Below are positions 58,875 through 64,000 of a stretch of DNA of 64,000 nucleotides, piece by piece. Position 1 is the first letter of the stretch; every line of letters begins with the position of its first letter. The notes beneath the pieces were generated by a model. The model was not told the origin of the DNA. It worked only from the letters and a program-made list of their open reading frames with translations, and made no database searches. This DNA is from Bacteriovoracaceae bacterium (GTDB lineage Bacteria; Bdellovibrionota; Bacteriovoracia; Bacteriovoracales; Bacteriovoracaceae): assembly GCA_021737405.1 (NCBI GenBank), contig JAIPEG010000008.1:38936-102935 (forward strand), written 5' to 3'. A program made the position numbers and the translations under genes.

Positions 58875-60053
58875 CTATATGCCCAAACCATCATTTCCTC
58901 CCGTCATCCATTTTTCAAAGTCAGAAAACTTTCGAGATGGTATTGCGCCTCTCTTTTCTTCAAGAAATCTAATCCAATTTCTTGCAATATTTTGAGCGGA
59001 ACTATTTAGTTGCTCAGTTGTGATTACTTTTAAAAGGACTTCTGGCGCTTCTGTAGAAAATTGATTTTCTAATATAATTGACGATAAGGGCTGCCTTACA
59101 AAGAGGGGAAGATTACGAAGATCATTTTCGACTTGCCTAGCAATTGAGACCAGACTTAGATGAGAAATCCCCTCATTTTGAGCGACTAAATCTCCAAGTT
59201 CTTCACAAGTGGACTTTAGGTCCATTGTATTAAAGAGGCTTGAAGTATAATCTAATGAAACACAATGATCTGTATTTAACGCTGCAAACTTCAATATATT
59301 TTCTCTGACTTTTAAATAAGGAAAGCCTCTAATCCACTCATAAGTATCAAAAACCCCGTCAATCGAAATTCCAATTTCAATATTTAGTTCTTCGATTAAG
59401 GACATTATCCTTTTGTTTATCAAGGTACCATTTGTTTGAATGAAAATATGTGGTTTTTTTGAAGAAGACCGAAGGCCATCTAAAAAAACAAAAACTTCCT
59501 CATTAAAGAAAGGCTCCCCTCCTTTTATGAAAATATCACTGGCTTCACTTGCAATAACTAATAGTTCGCTCAAGTTTTCTTTACTTAAATTAAATGAAGG
59601 ATAGGTGTTCCGCTTGAGAAGTCCCCTCTCCTTTGCAATGGCCTCATCCTCGCCCCACATTGACGAATATTTTGAAGAGCACATTGTACATTGGAGATTA
59701 CACTTATTACTAAAACCTACGGACAAATGAAGCGGCTTTTTTTCTCTAGCTATAAGAATCTCTTCAATTCTCTCCTCTCCCCATTTGTTTTTTCTTTTTT
59801 CATTAAAAATCTCTCTTTTGCTAGGCACTCCTAATTTCTCTACCTTTTCGCAAGAGCGGCAAGTACGAGGAAAAACACCATCATCAAAGCTTTTATTAAT
59901 GGCCTTAAATGACCCGGTATTAAGTATATTTTTAAGAGAGACTTTTTCAATGTTCAGATCAAACAAAGGCTCCATACTTGATGTGCATACACGAACCTCA
60001 CCAAAGGCCTCAATTGTGAGCGCCATATTAGGATATAGGCAGTAGAGACTCAC
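58875..60053 (-). CDS. N-twitch radical SAM protein (copy C, GTG start)
   Basis: LYCLYPNMALTIEAFGEVRVCTSS...TCRSCEKVE; VGFSNKCNLQCTMCSSKYSSMWGED. Confidence 0.88.
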   Translation of the reverse strand: MSLYCLYPNMALTIEAFGEVRVCTSSMEPLFDLNIEKVSLKNILNTGSFKAINKSFDDGVFPRTCRSCEKVEKLGVPSKREIFNEKRKNKWGEERIEEILIAREKKPLHLSVGFSNKCNLQCTMCSSKYSSMWGEDEAIAKERGLLKRNTYPSFNLSKENLSELLVIASEASDIFIKGGEPFFNEEVFVFLDGLRSSSKKPHIFIQTNGTLINKRIMSLIEELNIEIGISIDGVFDTYEWIRGFPYLKVRENILKFAALNTDHCVSLDYTSSLFNTMDLKSTCEELGDLVAQNEGISHLSLVSIARQVENDLRNLPLFVRQPLSSIILENQFSTEAPEVLLKVITTEQLNSSAQNIARNWIRFLEEKRGAIPSRKFSDFEKWMTGGNDGLGI

Positions 60054-60922
60054 TTGAATTCACCATCCACTAGCAAACGGAGAAATCCTCTCACTCCGAT
60101 TTGATTCCATCCACCCAATTCATTTTTTTCTAAAGCAATATGGATAGCAGGAGACGGAGTAAGTCCAAACTGATTAATCACCAGTTCATAAGCTTTTCCA
60201 TACTTTTGATGAAAGTAGTTAATTGGAAAGATAGACATAAGCTCCATTCCAACGTGGGCAAGCAATGGAGTACCATAATTAAAATCATTCACAACCGAAA
60301 CTGGTCCCTCTTCTCTTTCTCTCGAATAACGAACACCTATTTGGTAGGAACCCAAGCCCAGAGGCTTTGAAAGAGAGAAAGAAATAGACTTAATAATTTC
60401 TGGCTCTAATCTTAAATGGATTCCTTTACAGATACCAAACCAAGCAGCATCGATATGAATAGGAACCTCATTCTTTTGTGCATGTGCAATAATCTCATTC
60501 CAGTTATCCGGAAGCATTCCTGTGTGTGAAAAAGGCACACTAATAATTGCTACGTCACCTTTTTTCCAATTTAAATAATTCTCAACTCTTGTATTTGATT
60601 TAATCCGCACGTGATACTTATATTCATTAGGAAGTACGACGATTTGAGAACCAAAACGCACATGTAGATCATCGAGAGAATGAGTTACACCGCGAATGAT
60701 ATCTCTTCGCTCAAAACCAGTAAGTCCCTTAACCGACATATCATCAGTGCCATTAAGCCATTTACTAAACTTCTCAATAAACTCAGGAAAGACATCAGGC
60801 TCCCGTAAGTTGGCCTTCCCAAGGACTGCTTCAAGGGCATGATGAATTTTACCATCATACAAAGGCCTAGAGCGTCCACGCTGCAAGAGTTCAGGATCCC
60901 AATTTACTTTGTCCAAATTCAT
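60050..60922 (-). CDS. Compact PLP-dependent fold-type-I-like protein (copy B)
   Basis: From MNLDKVNWDPELL (ATG at 60922): GVTHSLDDLH, IHIDAAWFGICKG, SISFSLSKPLGLGSYQIGVRYSR; overlaps downstream radical SAM start. Confidence 0.65.
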   Translation of the reverse strand: MNLDKVNWDPELLQRGRSRPLYDGKIHHALEAVLGKANLREPDVFPEFIEKFSKWLNGTDDMSVKGLTGFERRDIIRGVTHSLDDLHVRFGSQIVVLPNEYKYHVRIKSNTRVENYLNWKKGDVAIISVPFSHTGMLPDNWNEIIAHAQKNEVPIHIDAAWFGICKGIHLRLEPEIIKSISFSLSKPLGLGSYQIGVRYSREREEGPVSVVNDFNYGTPLLAHVGMELMSIFPINYFHQKYGKAYELVINQFGLTPSPAIHIALEKNELGGWNQIGVRGFLRLLVDGEFK

Positions 60923-60959
60923 AGTAGGATTATATACTGAAAATCCTAAGAGGATAAAA

Positions 60960-61982
60960 ATGAACTTCGAAAGCTTCAAAAAGATTCATCTAGAGCTCTC
61001 ATCAGACTGTCAGGCGGCCTGTCCCGCTTGTTCTCGTGTCTATGACTACTCCCGTCATATAGTGAATCGTAAGCAAGACAGTGCCTGGGATTTAAAAACA
61101 CTTAAAAAGATTTTCTCTAAGGATCTTCTCGAAAATTTAGAGTCCCTCTATCTTTGCGGTAATTATGGTGACCCCATCGCCTTTCAAGATCTCAACCCTT
61201 GGCTTGAGGAAGTTTGTTCAATTAACCCAAATATATTTATCACCATTCATACCAATGGTGGCCTAGGTACAACAAGTTCATGGAAGAAATTGGCCACAAT
61301 ACTTAAAAACCGCGGTCACCTTATTAAGTTTAGCTTTGACGGTCTTGAAGATACCAATTCTATCTACAGAAGAGGAGTAAACTGGAATCAAGCCTTTAGT
61401 AATGCCAAGAGCTTTATTGAAAGTGGTGGTAAGGCCACTTGGAAGTTTATCGAGTTTTCTCATAATAAGCATCAAACAGAGAAAGCACGGCAAATGGCCG
61501 CTGAATTTAATTTTTATAAATTTGAGGTGAAAGAACCCTATGGTGATATTAGTGGACTCATTCAAACTCCAAATAGTAAAGATCTTAGCCCTGATCTCCA
61601 AATAGATTTCTCTGAGTTAAGTGTGGAGGAATTAAATGAAGAAATTTATAAGGGGAAGACTCAATTTAAAGAAATAAGATGTGAAGCATTGATAGATAGT
61701 ATGATTTACATCGATTGCGAGCAAAGAGTTTGGCCATGTTGCTGGCTCTCCCAAGATGGTGATCATCGCACTCGAACCTTAAAAAGAGAACATTTCCACC
61801 GCTTGGTCTATGACTCAGGTATCTCTATAGAATTTAACAACCTAAGGCATCACTCGCTTGTAGAAATTCTTAACCACGCTTTTTTTCAAAAAGTGCTTCC
61901 CCAAAGCTGGACCCTCGAAAGCCAAAATGCTCTTTCCAACTTTCCAACTTGCTATGAAACCTGCGGCGAGTGCACTTCCTAA
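60960..61982 (+). CDS. Radical SAM/SPASM-like protein (paralogue of 53599..54678)
   Basis: From MNFESFKKIHLELSSDCQAACPACSRV; LYLCGNYGDP; SFDGLEDTNSIYRRGV; VWPCCW; AGAGGA upstream of ATG at 60960. Confidence 0.88.
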   Translation: MNFESFKKIHLELSSDCQAACPACSRVYDYSRHIVNRKQDSAWDLKTLKKIFSKDLLENLESLYLCGNYGDPIAFQDLNPWLEEVCSINPNIFITIHTNGGLGTTSSWKKLATILKNRGHLIKFSFDGLEDTNSIYRRGVNWNQAFSNAKSFIESGGKATWKFIEFSHNKHQTEKARQMAAEFNFYKFEVKEPYGDISGLIQTPNSKDLSPDLQIDFSELSVEELNEEIYKGKTQFKEIRCEALIDSMIYIDCEQRVWPCCWLSQDGDHRTRTLKREHFHRLVYDSGISIEFNNLRHHSLVEILNHAFFQKVLPQSWTLESQNALSNFPTCYETCGECTS

Positions 61983-62199
61983 AATCCTCTTTTAAAACAA
62001 GCCCTCCATGACTACTTTTGGCCTCCTTTTCACCAAAATTATGGGCACTTTAATTTAATAAAAAGTTACAACGACCATTAATCAGCATGTAATTTCAGTC
62101 ACTTACGACATCCATTCACTCTAAAGATAATTCCATTAGCTTTGCTGTGATCGCGTGGTAAAATAATTGAGTTCACATAATTATTAGGAGTTTTTTGCC

Positions 62200-62607
62200 A
62201 TGAAAAGAAGACAAATATTGGCTGGTTTTACCGGAACATTAATGGGCACTTTCCTTTTCAATTTCACTTATGCCAAAAGAAAAGTGAGTGGAATTTTAGG
62301 AAATGAGAAAAGTCTAGGTCCCCATACTGTTTCTAAAAGGTACCAATCTGTTCTTTATCCAGCTAAAAACTTTTCAAGCACAGCTGACTTTTGGTCTCAT
62401 CACCCTGACCCGGCTTTTGGTGAGCTTAATAAACGATTTCAAGAGAAAGGTCTTCTACTAAGAACTAATTCAGAACTTCTTAAAGATGGGAAAACGGTCG
62501 AACTAACCAAAGTTTTTAAGGATTCAGAAGCACATGAGCTTTATAAGAGAGTTGCAGGGCTTTTTCACTCAAAAGCAAAAGATCAGCCGGATCTTAGACT
62601 TATTTAA
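62200..62607 (+). CDS. Small exported protein, possible Tat-like signal
   Basis: MKRRQILAGFTGTLMGTFLFNFTYA; SD-like AGGAG upstream. Confidence 0.6.
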   Translation: MKRRQILAGFTGTLMGTFLFNFTYAKRKVSGILGNEKSLGPHTVSKRYQSVLYPAKNFSSTADFWSHHPDPAFGELNKRFQEKGLLLRTNSELLKDGKTVELTKVFKDSEAHELYKRVAGLFHSKAKDQPDLRLI

Positions 62608-62619
62608 TTAGTAATATTT

Positions 62620-63111
62620 TTGAATAAGGATCGTTTAGCGACATTTGCCTTCCTAATTTTTCTTCTGATTTATCTTTTCCAACAATTTGGCCGTAGAGAA
62701 GACTGGCCTTTTACTTTTTTTGGAATGTATAAAGGCGGTCGCTTTGATACAAAGCCTTTTTATCACTTCAAAGTCTTATACAAAGACGATTCGCAATTTG
62801 AGCTCAATGCTTATTCATTCAAAGTCGATTTTTTCTTCTTAGATGAAAAAATAAGATCAATTCTACTTGGTTTTAAAGAGGACTTTAATAACGACGTCAT
62901 CGCAGTTAATGAAAGAATAAGTGAAGACAAAGAAAATGAAGTCAAAGAGTTCTTATTAAAAAATGTTAAACCTCTACTCGATCAGCAGTGTGAGAATTGT
63001 AAGAAGGGTGAAATATCTCTTCATATTTCATATTGGGATGAGATGGTTTTCGAGAATTACCTAAAACCAGATCGTTCATGGGTTTACACGAGTGTGCCTT
63101 ATGGAAAATAA
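62620..63111 (+). CDS. Membrane-anchored protein, unknown
   Basis: N-terminal TM LATFAFLIFLLIYLFQQF; C-terminal CENC. Confidence 0.55.
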   Translation: MNKDRLATFAFLIFLLIYLFQQFGRREDWPFTFFGMYKGGRFDTKPFYHFKVLYKDDSQFELNAYSFKVDFFFLDEKIRSILLGFKEDFNNDVIAVNERISEDKENEVKEFLLKNVKPLLDQQCENCKKGEISLHISYWDEMVFENYLKPDRSWVYTSVPYGK

Positions 63112-63910
63112 TTCACTCAAACTAAAAACTGTAGAGTTTTGCATTCTCACACTAGGTACACTTTATGTCTGGTACAACTTCAACGTTTTTCCTCCAGACT
63201 TTTTTGCACAGTGGAGGCCAATAAGCTTCTATAAGCTTTTCTCTGAACCCTTCTCTCGTGATTTCTTGTTCATTCTTAAGTCTTGTTGGATATTCTTTCT
63301 CATCTTTGCCGGCCTTGGAATAGGAGGACGCTTATTCAGAATCGTTGGAGCACTTTGCGCTATTGTCCTTCTAGGGCACCACTATAATTTTGGTAATGTA
63401 TATCACGGTACTCATGTCTATATTGGTGCTGTAATTATTCTCTGCCTACTCCCTAGACCAAAGAGTAATGGGCTTTTAATTTCCTACATTAAGTACTTTG
63501 TTGTCTTTGTCATGGTTCTTACGGGCCTACAAAAGCTCTACTATGGAGGCGGTTTGGACTGGGCCTTTACTGATGCTTTCTTTGTACGTCTTGCTTCTCA
63601 TCCTTATCAGGCGAAAATTGGTCGCGCAGTTTTAGAAGGCCCTCTCATTCTTAGTCAAATTTTTGCAGGATGGGCACTAATCGTGGCAGAGCTTTTAGCC
63701 TTTATGGCCTTATTTCATAAAAATTTAGGAAGAGCGTATTTCTTTATATGGAGTTCTTTTCATCTTGGAGTGACACTCGTTTTCGGAAATCACTTTATGT
63801 TCTATAGCCAGATCTTCGTTTATTCCGCGTTCTTAGACCTTGAGTTTGCTTTTCTTTTAACCATTAAAGAAAGGCTTGAAGACTTATTCCCAAGACCCAA
63901 CAAAGCGTGA
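63092..63910 (+). CDS. Polytopic membrane protein, HTTM/DoxX-like
   Basis: Several TM segments; VMVLTGLQKLYYGGGLDWAF...FFIWSSFHLGVTLVFGNHFMFYSQIFVYSAFLD. Confidence 0.5.
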   Translation: MCLMENNSLKLKTVEFCILTLGTLYVWYNFNVFPPDFFAQWRPISFYKLFSEPFSRDFLFILKSCWIFFLIFAGLGIGGRLFRIVGALCAIVLLGHHYNFGNVYHGTHVYIGAVIILCLLPRPKSNGLLISYIKYFVVFVMVLTGLQKLYYGGGLDWAFTDAFFVRLASHPYQAKIGRAVLEGPLILSQIFAGWALIVAELLAFMALFHKNLGRAYFFIWSSFHLGVTLVFGNHFMFYSQIFVYSAFLDLEFAFLLTIKERLEDLFPRPNKA

Positions 63911-64000
63911 CTCCTTTATAGATGACTGCTGCCATGCAAGGACGGAGGCCTTTAGACTCACTGCGCATCAGAGATTTTATAGTTCTTTTACAATTAGGCC

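Noticed and set aside
1-64000. CRISPR array, tRNA/rRNA genes, prophage or transposon
   Set aside because: No regularly spaced repeats, no recognisable tRNA/rRNA sequence, and no integrase, transposase or phage structural genes were seen by eye; a tRNAscan/PHASTER-type run would be needed to exclude them fully.

Overview
AT-rich bacterial chromosomal window. Gene content (many lipoproteins and exported proteins, signalling proteins, twitch radical-SAM proteins) looks like a Bdellovibrionota/Bacteriovorax-type genome, but that is inference. I saw no rRNA, tRNA, CRISPR array or recognisable transposase. From left to right: an RND efflux pump (5' part only) with its TolC-like partner; a large lipoprotein with a circularly permuted ATP-grasp signature plus an HExxH motif; a PhyH-type dioxygenase divergent from a B12-binding-type radical SAM gene; OmpA-like and SGNH lipoproteins; an ADP-ribosylglycohydrolase homologue with altered metal motifs; exported proteins including an HELGH metalloprotease candidate; a second radical SAM gene; cytochrome P460; an RMND1/DUF155 protein; a glycosyltransferase/methyltransferase group; TonB-like, FecR-like, thioredoxin-like and SEC-C proteins; a hybrid histidine kinase; a heme/YceI/multi-CxxCH group; a 14-repeat RCC1-like exported protein; SOUL; two degenerate-receiver regulators; and a tandem XRE-like pair. 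The most striking region is 47.2-62.0 kb. It holds six radical SAM genes, two compact PLP-fold genes each paired with an N-twitch radical SAM gene, two GT2 enzymes and a third glycosyltransferase-like protein, a PP-loop ATPase and a methyltransferase-like gene. I cannot match this set to a described pathway. All calls rest on reading motifs in the sequence and the supplied translations; no searches were run.
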